A stretch of DNA of 26,246 nt from JAVBOO01 sp031550435 (GCA_031550435.1 JAVBOO010000033.1:1-26246), one strand, 5' to 3'; positions 8,166-14,424 are shown, counted from the first letter of the stretch. Notes: generated by a model from the letters alone, not told the origin. Made by a program: numbers and translations.

Positions 8166-9375
8166 GTCTACTCCTTCCGATGCTGACAACGTCTGCAGTT
8201 ACATGACCGTCGGAGAAAAATATCTTTATGCGTTCGTTCACGGAAAGCTCGTCAGCCAGGCGAACGGAAGCACCGTTAGCGGCAAAAACGGGCAAGTAGC
8301 CTTTTTTCATAATATTTACGGGCGAAACAAGCTCAAGTTTCTCGGCGAGAGATAAAAAACAAGTTTCGGCATCGGCCAATTTTTTTGAGAGCGCTCGGCC
8401 AATCATGTCCGAAAGCAAAGAAACTGAGCGAGCTTTTTGCTCGGAAGATGAACAAAAAGCTTCGGAAAGCTTCTTGCCGAGCGCAGATACTTGACTTTGC
8501 CAAAATTCGGCTTTTTCCGACATCGCGGAGTCCATGAGAAACATTGCGTTTTCAAGTGTTTCTTGAACGCCGCTTTGGTCGTAAACTGCCAATTCGGCAG
8601 CGGCGGACGGCGTTTCAACTCTCAGATCGGCCGCTAGGTCGCAAAGAGTTATATCGGTTTGGTGTCCTATAGCCGAGATTACAGGAATTTTTGATGCGAA
8701 AACAGCTCTCGCGACACTTTCGCTGTTAAAAGGCCAAAGGTCTTCAGAAGAGCCGCCGCCTCTGGCTATTATCAAAACGTCGGCCTTTCCCCAGGTGTTG
8801 ACATCCGATACGGCTTGTACTATTCGAGCGGAAGAGCTTTCGCCCTGAACCGTTACCGGCACAAGCACAATCTTAACGGCAGAATTTTTCCGCCTCGCTA
8901 TCGAGACTATATCATGGATTACGGCTCCGGTTTCCGAGGTTATGACCGCAACTGTCTTTGCGTACCGTGGTATAGGGCGCTTATGCTCGTATGAAAACAG
9001 GCCTTCGCTTTGCAGAGCGGCCTTAAGTTGCTCAAGACCGGCATAGAGGCCGCCTTTTCCTTCCGGCATAACATCCCGCACATAAATTTGATACTTTCCG
9101 GCTTTTTCATAAATCGAAACCCCGCCCCGAAATATGATGCGCATGCCGTTAGTCAGCTTGAATTCAAGCTTTTCGGCATACGATCTGAACATAACACAGC
9201 TAATGGAGCTGTGTTTATCCTTGCAGGAAAAATAAACGTGGCCGGAATCGTGGTACGTCAAATTCGAGACTTCGCCTTCGCACAACAGGTCTTCAAGTAA
9301 AATATCCTGTTCCAGCAAAGAGCGAATATATTCGTTTATCTTGCTTATACTCCAAACGGGCAGCGAATTATTCAT
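8158..9375 (-). CDS. xseA: Exodeoxyribonuclease VII large subunit
   Basis: A 405-aa catalytic subunit. An N-terminal OB-fold (about 1-100, including EGEVSNLTYHDSGHVYFSCK) precedes the nuclease domain. The nuclease domain carries ARGGGSSEDLWPFN (204-217) and AIGHQTDITLCDLAADLRV (235-253) followed by ETPSAAAE. The C-terminal third is the coiled-coil stalk that binds XseB. It lacks a good ribosome site of its own. The ATG (9373-9375) overlaps the end of nusB by 8 nt, so translation probably depends on nusB. folD, which sits between nusB and xseA in Bacillus, is absent here. Confidence 0.97.
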   Translation of the reverse strand: MNNSLPVWSISKINEYIRSLLEQDILLEDLLCEGEVSNLTYHDSGHVYFSCKDKHSSISCVMFRSYAEKLEFKLTNGMRIIFRGGVSIYEKAGKYQIYVRDVMPEGKGGLYAGLEQLKAALQSEGLFSYEHKRPIPRYAKTVAVITSETGAVIHDIVSIARRKNSAVKIVLVPVTVQGESSSARIVQAVSDVNTWGKADVLIIARGGGSSEDLWPFNSESVARAVFASKIPVISAIGHQTDITLCDLAADLRVETPSAAAELAVYDQSGVQETLENAMFLMDSAMSEKAEFWQSQVSALGKKLSEAFCSSSEQKARSVSLLSDMIGRALSKKLADAETCFLSLAEKLELVSPVNIMKKGYLPVFAANGASVRLADELSVNERIKIFFSDGHVTADVVSIGRSRHE

Positions 9376-9784
9376 TACGGCTGTTTTTTTGTTTTATCAC
9401 GTTTGCGATAATGCCGTTTACAAATGCGCCGCTTTCATCGGCGGAATAGTTTTTCGCCAGTTCCACGGCTTCGTTTGCGACGACTTTTTCCGGTGTATCG
9501 GTGTACATCAGTTCAAAAACGGCCAACCGCAGAATCGCCAGATCGGCTTTCGAAATACGGTTTAAAGACCAGCTTTCGGAATACGTTTCAATAATTTTGT
9601 CTATGTCTACTCGATTTTTCATCGCTCCGAAAAAAAGCATACGGACAAATTCCTTGTCGGTATTTTCCGATGAGATATTGTTGTCGAAATATAGATTAAA
9701 CGCTTTAGCCTCGTCTAACTCATCGAAAAACTCAGACTGGAATATCAAGCTAAAAGCATATGTTCTTTCTGTTCTGCGCTTCAT
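9368..9784 (-). CDS. nusB: Transcription antitermination factor NusB
   Basis: A 138-aa all-helical protein of normal NusB length. The conserved C-terminal half reads LAILRLAVFELMYTDTPEKV, then a NEAVELAK helix, a YSADESGAFVNGIIANV segment and a basic tail. NusB joins NusE (S10) on boxA RNA to prevent early termination in rRNA operons. The frame is open to 9877, but the ATG at 9782-9784 with AGGAG upstream gives the family start MKRRTERTYAFSLIFQSEF. The longer version would translate through a hairpin (9814-9838). The gene overlaps xseA by 8 nt. Confidence 0.96.
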   Translation of the reverse strand: MKRRTERTYAFSLIFQSEFFDELDEAKAFNLYFDNNISSENTDKEFVRMLFFGAMKNRVDIDKIIETYSESWSLNRISKADLAILRLAVFELMYTDTPEKVVANEAVELAKNYSADESGAFVNGIIANVIKQKNSRNE

Positions 9785-9813
9785 GTTTTCTCCTAGGTGT
9801 AATGGCACTTTAA

Positions 9814-9838
9814 CGCCGAAAAGCATAGCTTTTCGGCG
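9814..9838 (-). other. Strong hairpin between yqhY and nusB
   Basis: A perfect 11-bp inverted repeat, CGCCGAAAAGC (9814-9824) and GCTTTTCGGCG (9828-9838) with a 3-nt loop, fills most of the 58-nt gap between the Asp23-family gene and nusB. On the minus strand the following bases are TTAAAG, a poor U tract. It may be a partial attenuator, or a processing or protection hairpin that sets different levels for the first gene and the rest of the operon. Confidence 0.6.
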
Positions 9839-9842
9839 CAGT

Positions 9843-10223
9843 TTATGCCTTATCGGCTTTTGTTGTGTCTTTCTCATGTGACAGGCCCGTCACGAGGATA
9901 TTAACCTGACCGACGGTAAGACCGGTCATTGTTTCGACGGAAGTTTTAACCTTAGCCTGTACATTTTCACAGACCTCGGGTATTTTGTAGCCCATTTTTA
10001 CTGTAATCGTTATGTCTATAGTGGCGATACCGTCGGCCACAGACACTTTAACGCCTTTTGCAAGGTTTTTTTTGCCGATAATCTCGGTTATATCGTTTTT
10101 GAATATTCCCGACGCGCCGGCAACTCCGTCGACCTCAAAAGCCGATGTACCGGCTATGACTGAGATAACTTCGTCTGCTATTCTTATTTGGCTGATAGAA
10201 GAATTGTTTTTTAATTCTGTCAA
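9843..10223 (-). CDS. yqhY: Asp23/Gls24 family envelope stress response protein (YqhY-like)
   Basis: A 126-aa Asp23/Gls24 (DUF322) protein. Typical strands are IRIADEVISVIAGTSAFEVD, VSVADGIATIDITITVKMGY and a VQAKVKTSVETMTGL helix that leads into VNILVTG. Relatives include membrane-associated Asp23 and B. subtilis YqhY, which is linked to fatty-acid synthesis; the exact role is unsettled. The start is a TTG (10221-10223) behind a clear GGGAGGT site seven nucleotides upstream; no ATG is available at the conserved N-terminus. It is the first gene of the long minus-strand operon, just as yqhY precedes nusB in Bacillus. The C-terminal tail (SHEKDTTKADKA) is charged and probably disordered. Confidence 0.92.
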   Translation of the reverse strand: MTELKNNSSISQIRIADEVISVIAGTSAFEVDGVAGASGIFKNDITEIIGKKNLAKGVKVSVADGIATIDITITVKMGYKIPEVCENVQAKVKTSVETMTGLTVGQVNILVTGLSHEKDTTKADKA

Positions 10224-10346
10224 GCTGTTGACCTCCCGTTACGTTTAAACCTTGTCAAGGCTTAGTTTATCGAGTTTTTCGGTAAATATATCCAAATTTT
10301 CAAATGTCTGTTTAGTCATCTGAATGCAAATCAATACACTAAAATT

Positions 10347-10374
10347 ATTATAACATGATTATTCATGTTTGCAA
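10347..10374 (-). promoter_or_regulatory. Candidate operon promoter with dyad/ARG-box-like spacer
   Basis: On the minus strand, TTGCAA (10374-10369) and a perfect TATAAT (10352-10347) are 16 bp apart and point to the housekeeping operon about 120 nt downstream. The whole spacer is a dyad, ACATGA-TTAT-TCATGT (10353-10368). Read on the minus strand, 10367-10350 (CATGAATAATCATGTTAT) agrees at 14 of 18 positions with the B. subtilis AhrC ARG-box consensus as recalled from memory (CATGAATAAAAATKCAAK). Because argR is in this operon, autoregulation is plausible but unproven. Just downstream, about 10322-10331 (GAATGCAAAT on the plus strand) resembles a second half-site. Confidence 0.5.
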
Positions 10375-10496
10375 TCAAAATATGCATATAACTCTCGTTT
10401 TTTTCAAAAACATCAAAAAAAACAAGGTTTTGTCGTTTTTTACCTGGAAATCTTCCGGATTATTCCTGAGGCTAACCGACTTTAAGCACGACATGC

Positions 10497-10535
10497 TCAG
10501 CCGAGTATCGTCCAAAGTGATTTAATCAGTGTTTA
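10497..10535 (+). repeat. Dispersed short repeat R, copy 2
   Basis: A 39-nt segment, TCAGCCGAGTATCGTCC followed by AAAGTGATTTAATCAGTG and TTTA. It matches 12472-12511 in the same orientation with two substitutions and one indel, and more loosely the reverse copy at 654-682. It contains the dyad TGATT-T-AATCA. It stands directly before the 83-bp structured repeat A. Together with copy 3 it brackets the 529-aa gene. The bases from 10380 to 10496 are AT-rich with A and T runs, and nothing coding is seen in them. Confidence 0.7.
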
Positions 10536-10537
10536 GC

Positions 10538-10687
10538 TATTACCGCGGAAGTTAAATACCGCATAAAATACTTACGCGGTTACTCGTGCCGAGCAGACGC
10601 GTTTAGATACGCCGCAGCGCTCCAATGCGGCGCATCTGCGTCTTAGCGAGGGAACAACAAAATATAGCGTTTTCCTATATTTTGTTG
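10538..10687 (+). repeat. Structured dispersed repeat, copy A
   Basis: A 150-nt element. Its first 83 nt (10538-10620) are repeated identically at 10697-10779, and the whole element recurs inverted at 14182-14327. It has two strong hairpins. One is GATACGCCGCA (10606-10616) with TGCGGCGCATC (10626-10636), extended by GACGC/GCGTC. The other is a perfect 13-bp stem, CAACAAAATATAG (10655-10667) with CTATATTTTGTTG (10675-10687). There is no open reading frame in it. It resembles a small non-coding mobile or REP-like element, or a structured RNA. Confidence 0.75.
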
Positions 10688-10696
10688 CCGAAGTAA

Positions 10697-10779
10697 TATT
10701 ACCGCGGAAGTTAAATACCGCATAAAATACTTACGCGGTTACTCGTGCCGAGCAGACGCGTTTAGATACGCCGCAGCGC
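10697..10779 (+). repeat. Structured dispersed repeat, copy B (5' half only)
   Basis: These 83 nt are identical to 10538-10620, offset by 159 nt, giving a tandem direct repeat in which the second unit is cut off after GCCGCAGCGC. The downstream hairpin half is missing and unrelated sequence follows (AAAAATTCGAGCG). Perfect identity implies recent duplication or gene conversion. The bases from 10780 to 10880 should hold the promoter of the next gene, but no convincing -35/-10 pair was found; TATAAA at about 10820 lacks a clear partner. Confidence 0.75.
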
Positions 10780-10880
10780 AAAAATTCGAGCGCAACGCAT
10801 TGTCGGATGTATAAAATCAGGCCGGGTTAAATAGATTGTAACAAGGAAATTTGCATATCAGGGGGAAATCGGGGTGTTCA

Positions 10881-12470
10881 ATGTATAGCTCATGGATAGT
10901 GAAAACAGGCGAAAATAATCTTGTCAGCTTTTACCATACCGGGAACAACGCCATATGCGTCAGGAAGTACGAGCAAAACAGGTGGCAGCAGCAAGTGACA
11001 CTTGTTTCGGATGTCAGGAAGAATTTTACCGTTTGCTCCGCGGGTGGCGAGGGGATAATACTTATTTGTCAAAACAATGACGGCGGCATACTTATTTGCG
11101 ACAACACGGAGGGGCATTGGCAGTCAGAGGCAATAATGAACCCTCAAAACGCAAGAAATGTTCAGGACACGCTGTTTTTTTGCGCCGCGTCCGGAACGTT
11201 TAACACGTTTATTTACAGTGTACCGGGTATTGAGGACAGGACGCAGTATATCGCTGTCCAAAGCAGGAATCCCGGCGGCAACTGGAGCAACGCTGTCCGA
11301 GTTGACAGATTTTCTCAGCTCAACGATGCTTTGTTCAAATATCAGCAGATAAACCTCGATCACGGGATAGTGTTTTACCTCACAAAAGGTACGGAAAACA
11401 CCCTTGGATACAAGGAAGTAACTTCTAACAAAGCCGGAGACTTTACGAGGATTCATACTACAAGCTATCAATTCACCGAAACAAGTTTTTTAACATCAAA
11501 TTCTTGTATACATATGGTTTATGCTGTCAAAAGCATTTTTGCTTCGCAGTTGATTTATAGGGCGAAGCACGACAGCGGATTTACTAACCCTTATGTTATA
11601 TGGGAAGGCCAGAGAATAGGCGCTTGCTTGATTTTCTCTGTTCGCTCCTTACTGTACATTGCATTTCAGGCAGGCGGAGTAATGTACATTTGCTCGTCGG
11701 ATGACAACGGGGTAACGTTTTCACGTCCGCAAAAATATAAGGGTGCACTGGCTCAGAGTGTCGAGAAAGCAGCCTTTGTTTCGAGCGATGCTTTTTCGGA
11801 GTCAAACTGCGTATTAAGGGAGCTTTTTGTTGATGCATTCAATCCTTGGATGCCGCAGATGCTGCCCGAAATGTATCCGGACTTTTACCCGCTGGCTGGG
11901 AAAACGTTTTCGGAGAATCTTGCTGCCGGGAAAAAGACCGGCGCAGCTCCGGTCATACCAAAAACTGAGACAAAAACGATTTTGTCAAACGCGGCAACAA
12001 GCCAACCGGATCGCAGGGAGGCGTTTGCGGTTCCAAAGAAAGATACCGGAGACGAAAAAACCGAGTACGAACATTACAATCCCGACGATGACTTTTTCGG
12101 AAGAACATTCTTAAAAGACGGTACAGTCGTTCCGAACGAGCAGCTGCGGCAAGACGGCAGCAACGAAGTTGATATTTTGAAATACAGGTTGAGCGCAGCT
12201 TTAGAGGACAACGCAGACAAAGTACGGCAGATACTTAAAATATCGAGTAATTTTAACGTTCAGGCAGAAGAATACGCAATGAAAGAAGTTGAGTACAGGA
12301 AAAAAATCAGAGAGCTTGACGAGGAGTTAAGTTTGCTGAGAAGCAAAATAGGACGAGGGGAAAATCTTTCTTTTGCGGGTTCGGAAACGCGCAGTGTCGG
12401 CATAGACAGCGAAGCACATAACGAAACGCAAGACGACGGCAGAAAGAGCGACTTTGATGCCGTGGATTAA
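10881..12470 (+). CDS. Unrecognised 529-aa protein: Asp-box beta-propeller-like N-terminus, C-terminal coiled coil
   Basis: Not recognised as a named family. Residues 1 to about 320 are beta-rich, with recurring short strands and W/F-rich turns, and contain one clear sialidase-type Asp-box, S273-D-D-N-G-V-T-F280 (S/T-x-D-x-G-x-T-W/F). This suggests a sialidase-like propeller. A Pro/aromatic segment (NPWMPQMLPEMYPDFYP, about 321-340) leads into a low-complexity linker (about 345-425, rich in K, T, A and D). A coiled coil follows (about 431-489, DILKYRLSAALEDN to ELDEELSLLRSKIG), then an acidic tail. There is no signal peptide, membrane segment or sorting signal, so it is probably cytoplasmic. 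The ATG at 10881 has GGGGTG upstream; an in-frame TTG at 10851 with AAGG is a weaker alternative. It stands alone between repeats, opposite the housekeeping operon. Catalytic sialidase residues were not identified. Confidence 0.85.
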   Translation: MYSSWIVKTGENNLVSFYHTGNNAICVRKYEQNRWQQQVTLVSDVRKNFTVCSAGGEGIILICQNNDGGILICDNTEGHWQSEAIMNPQNARNVQDTLFFCAASGTFNTFIYSVPGIEDRTQYIAVQSRNPGGNWSNAVRVDRFSQLNDALFKYQQINLDHGIVFYLTKGTENTLGYKEVTSNKAGDFTRIHTTSYQFTETSFLTSNSCIHMVYAVKSIFASQLIYRAKHDSGFTNPYVIWEGQRIGACLIFSVRSLLYIAFQAGGVMYICSSDDNGVTFSRPQKYKGALAQSVEKAAFVSSDAFSESNCVLRELFVDAFNPWMPQMLPEMYPDFYPLAGKTFSENLAAGKKTGAAPVIPKTETKTILSNAATSQPDRREAFAVPKKDTGDEKTEYEHYNPDDDFFGRTFLKDGTVVPNEQLRQDGSNEVDILKYRLSAALEDNADKVRQILKISSNFNVQAEEYAMKEVEYRKKIRELDEELSLLRSKIGRGENLSFAGSETRSVGIDSEAHNETQDDGRKSDFDAVD

Positions 12471-12471
12471 G

Positions 12472-12511
12472 TCAGCCGTGTATCCGTCCACAGTGATTTA
12501 ATCAGTGTTTA
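12472..12511 (+). repeat. Dispersed short repeat R, copy 3
   Basis: A 40-nt direct copy of 10497-10535, beginning TCAGCCGTGTATCCGTCC and then CAGTGATTTAATCAGTG. It starts two nucleotides after the stop of the 529-aa gene. With copy 2 it forms same-orientation repeats about 2 kb apart that enclose that gene. Confidence 0.7.
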
Positions 12512-12524
12512 TTTAATTTCCGCG

Positions 12525-12654
12525 TTAAGGGCATGTTGAAAAATTGCCTTGCGGCTTTCCCTTGAAAATGGAAAAACACCATTTTCCAAGGGAGAGCGCC
12601 GCTCGTTCAGACCAATTCTTAGTCTTCGGACGCAATTTTCAACACTTCTGTTAA
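12525..12654 (+). mobile_element. MITE-like foldback element
   Basis: The outer arms are TGTTGAAAAATTGC (12534-12547) and GCAATTTTCAACA (12632-12644), inverted with one extra A. Inside, GCGGC pairs with GCCGC, and CCCTTG-AAAATGG pairs with CCATTTTCCAAGGG with one bulge around a 7-nt loop, so almost the whole 111-nt core folds into one hairpin. TTAA stands at about the same distance outside both arms (12525-12528 and 12651-12654), a possible target duplication. No coding capacity is present. This is typical of a non-autonomous element, though its parent transposase was not identified. Confidence 0.6.
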
Positions 12655-12661
12655 TATACCA

Positions 12662-12716
12662 AAGCCGTGATGCCGAACTTGTCAGCCAAGTCGAATTCGC
12701 GGCTTGTTTTTGTTTT
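12662..12716 (+). terminator. Candidate terminator downstream of the 529-aa gene
   Basis: AAGCCG (12662-12667) pairs with CGGCTT (12700-12705), enclosing a second stem ACTTG/CAAGT (12677-12681 with 12687-12691). The structure is followed by GTTTTTGTTTT (12706-12716). It would end a plus-strand transcript reading out of the 529-aa gene and separate it from dacF. The internal loops are large, so strength is uncertain. Confidence 0.45.
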
Positions 12717-12794
12717 CAAACGGTCGCCCATTGTAAATATTTGTATCACATACATTTCATATTCTGTACAGAAACTAGCTTTAGACGTTAAAGT

Positions 12795-12939
12795 ATTACC
12801 GCGCGATAAAAACTGTACGTTGTTTAGTGCGGTAATCCCCTTGGCCCGAAGGCCGGCAAATTCGGGGATAAATATATGTCAGGCAAATTCGCCGCTTGGG
12901 TTTCACCTACCGAACGTTTTTCCAAAACGGCGGCGCGCC
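12795..12939 (+). promoter_or_regulatory. Structured 5' leader of dacF, candidate cis-regulatory RNA
   Basis: Several helices can be drawn. P1 is a perfect 8-bp ATTACCGC/GCGGTAAT (12795-12802 with 12829-12836). CCCC/GGGG (12837-12840 with 12864-12867) encloses GGCC-CGAA-GGCC, which competes with CCCGAA/TTCGGG (12845-12850 with 12861-12866). Next come CGCCG..TTGG with CCAA..CGGCG (about 12890-12932), a CGTTTT/AAAACG hairpin (12915-12929) and the palindrome GGCGCGCC (12932-12939), 20 nt before the GGAGG of dacF. The decamer GGCAAATTCG occurs twice (12855 and 12882). It was not matched to a riboswitch class. No clear promoter was found between 12717 and 12794. Confidence 0.4.
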
Positions 12940-12969
12940 TTTCGAATATACACTGTATGGAGGATTAAT

Positions 12970-14133
12970 ATGCGCAAGATAAATGTTTTTATAATCGCTG
13001 CTCTGGTATGTTCCGTATTGCTCAACTGTATCGCGTTTGCTGAGGTTGCTCCGAAGCTAACCGTGGATGCCAAGTCGGCCGTAATAATGGAACCGAAGAC
13101 AGGAAAGATACTTTTTGAGCAAAACCCGGACGAACGCCTTGCTTTGGCAAGCGTAACAAAAGTAATGACGATTCTTCTCATATACGAAGCGCTTTCCGAC
13201 GGAAGAATAAGCCCGGACGATATCGTAACCGTAAGCGAGCACGCCGCGGGAATGGGTGGGTCTCAGGTATACCTTGAAGTAAACGAGCAGCAGACAGTCA
13301 ACGATTTGGTGAAATCCGTTGTAATTGCCTCAGCTAACGACGCTTCCGTTGCCATGGCGGAAAAAATTGCCGGAAGCGAAGAAAGCTTTGTGGATTTGAT
13401 GAATCGCAAGGCCGGAGAACTCGGGATGAAGAACACATCATTCAAGAACGCCTGCGGTCTCGATACCGACGGTCACTTTTCTTCGGCGCGTGATGTTGCG
13501 CTTATGAGCGCCGAACTGATAAACAAGCACCCCGAAGTATTTGAGTATACCACCACATGGCAGGATACCATTGTCCATAAAACCGCCAGGGGAGAGCAGG
13601 AATTCGGTCTAACGAATACCAACAAGCTTGTAAAATGGTATAACGGCGCAACCGGTTTAAAAACAGGCTCAACCTCACAGGCTCTGTATTGTCTTTCCGG
13701 AACGGCAGAAAGAGACGGACTGAAGCTTATAGCGGTTGTACTCGGTTCTCCGAATCCGAATGTAAGATTCCAGGAAGTAATGAAGATGTTCGATTACGGC
13801 TACGCAAACTTTAAGATGGCGAAGGGTACTCCTGTCGGAACCGTTGTGGGCGATGTTCCGATATATAAAGGCGTCAAAGAGAAGGTCGAGCTCACCGTAA
13901 AAGACGAGGTCGGTACGGTCGTATCAAAAAAATCACAAAGCGGGCTCGAACAGGAAATCGTAATAAACGCCGGCTTGTCCGCGCCGGTTTTTAAAGGCGA
14001 CAAAGGCGGCGAGATAATATATAAATTCGAAGGCAACGAGATCGGAAGAAGCGACCTGCTTGTTCTGGAAGACGTAAGGCGTATCGAAATGCCGGATATA
14101 ATGCATAAACTTCAAAAATTATGGTTTAAGTAG
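12970..14133 (+). CDS. dacF: D-alanyl-D-alanine carboxypeptidase (DacF/PBP5-like)
   Basis: A 387-aa secreted serine peptidase of the S11 family that trims the terminal D-Ala of peptidoglycan pentapeptides. The signal peptide spans residues 1-24 (cleavage after AFA). The catalytic triad motifs are S61-V-T-K64, S121-A-N123 and K231-T-G-S234 at normal spacing. The C-terminal domain (about 290-370) is the PBP5-associated beta domain, and the last residues (MPDIMHKLQKLWFK) form a short amphipathic helix likely to hold it at the membrane. The frame is open far upstream to 12667, but the ATG at 12970-12972 with GGAGG seven nucleotides before it begins the signal peptide. It is monocistronic: a structured leader precedes it and a GC-rich hairpin follows. 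The exact paralogue (dacF, dacB or dacA) cannot be settled from sequence alone. Confidence 0.94.
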   Translation: MRKINVFIIAALVCSVLLNCIAFAEVAPKLTVDAKSAVIMEPKTGKILFEQNPDERLALASVTKVMTILLIYEALSDGRISPDDIVTVSEHAAGMGGSQVYLEVNEQQTVNDLVKSVVIASANDASVAMAEKIAGSEESFVDLMNRKAGELGMKNTSFKNACGLDTDGHFSSARDVALMSAELINKHPEVFEYTTTWQDTIVHKTARGEQEFGLTNTNKLVKWYNGATGLKTGSTSQALYCLSGTAERDGLKLIAVVLGSPNPNVRFQEVMKMFDYGYANFKMAKGTPVGTVVGDVPIYKGVKEKVELTVKDEVGTVVSKKSQSGLEQEIVINAGLSAPVFKGDKGGEIIYKFEGNEIGRSDLLVLEDVRRIEMPDIMHKLQKLWFK

Positions 14134-14139
14134 AATCAG

Positions 14140-14180
14140 AAGCGGCGCGGTTTCGCCTACACATAAACCGCGCCGCTTTC
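14140..14180 (+). terminator. GC-rich terminator of dacF
   Basis: A perfect 14-bp stem, AAGCGGCGCGGTTT (14140-14153) with AAACCGCGCCGCTT (14165-14178), has an 11-nt loop and starts 7 nt after the dacF stop. Only a short T run follows (TTTCC), but the stem is strong. Repeat copy C begins almost at its 3' edge. Confidence 0.7.
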
Positions 14181-14181
14181 C

Positions 14182-14327
14182 AATATATAGGGAAACACTA
14201 TATTTTGTTGTTCCATCACAAAGACGCAGATGCAGCGCTCTTAAGCGCTGCGGCGTATCTTAGCTCGTCTGCAAGACTCAAGTAAGCGTATAAGTATTTT
14301 ATGCGGTATTTAACTTCTGCGGTAATA
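14182..14327 (-). repeat. Structured dispersed repeat, copy C (inverted)
   Basis: Read on the minus strand this is the full copy-A element in diverged form: ATTACCGCAGAAGTTAAATA, the shared CCGCATAAAATACTTA, GATACGCCGCAGCGCT, then ATCTGCGTC and CAACAAAATATAG. The central hairpin is kept although its bases changed: here GCAGCGCT pairs with AGCGCTGC (14230-14251 region), whereas copy A uses GATACGCCGCA/TGCGGCGCATC. The last hairpin's second arm is degraded (CTATATATTGG). With copy A it makes inverted repeats about 3.6 kb apart around the 529-aa gene and dacF. Confidence 0.7.
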
Positions 14328-14339
14328 ATAAAAATACCT

Positions 14340-14367
14340 TTGATTTTTGGCTAACTTAATGTATAAT
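14340..14367 (+). promoter_or_regulatory. Sigma-A-type promoter of the surface protein gene
   Basis: TTGATT (14340-14345), a 16-bp spacer and a perfect TATAAT (14362-14367) are preceded by no gene on this strand other than the terminated dacF. The predicted start lies about 50 nt before the GGAGG site and ATG of the 2086-aa protein. Confidence 0.7.
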
Positions 14368-14424
14368 AGCTGTCGAAATATAGTTATACCATTATGTGAA
14401 ATCTGTTAACTGGAGGATGTTAAT

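Noticed and set aside
9785..9877. Upstream start for NusB
   Set aside because: It would translate through the 11-bp hairpin and add basic, non-family residues; AGGAG supports 9784.
10548..10572. The phrase AATACCGCATAA inside repeats A and B resembles a 16S rRNA segment
   Set aside because: Only about 12 bases match and the surrounding sequence is unlike rRNA, so this is coincidence.
10497..10779. Integron attC-type recombination site
   Set aside because: No GTTRRRY core pairs at the ends of the dyads and no integrase gene in the window.
12795..12939. Known c-di-AMP (ydaO) or c-di-GMP riboswitch
   Set aside because: I compared remembered consensus blocks and could not align them; left as unclassified structure.
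12667..12969. N-terminal extension of dacF by 101 codons
   Set aside because: The extension covers the structured leader, has no ribosome site, and would bury the signal peptide.
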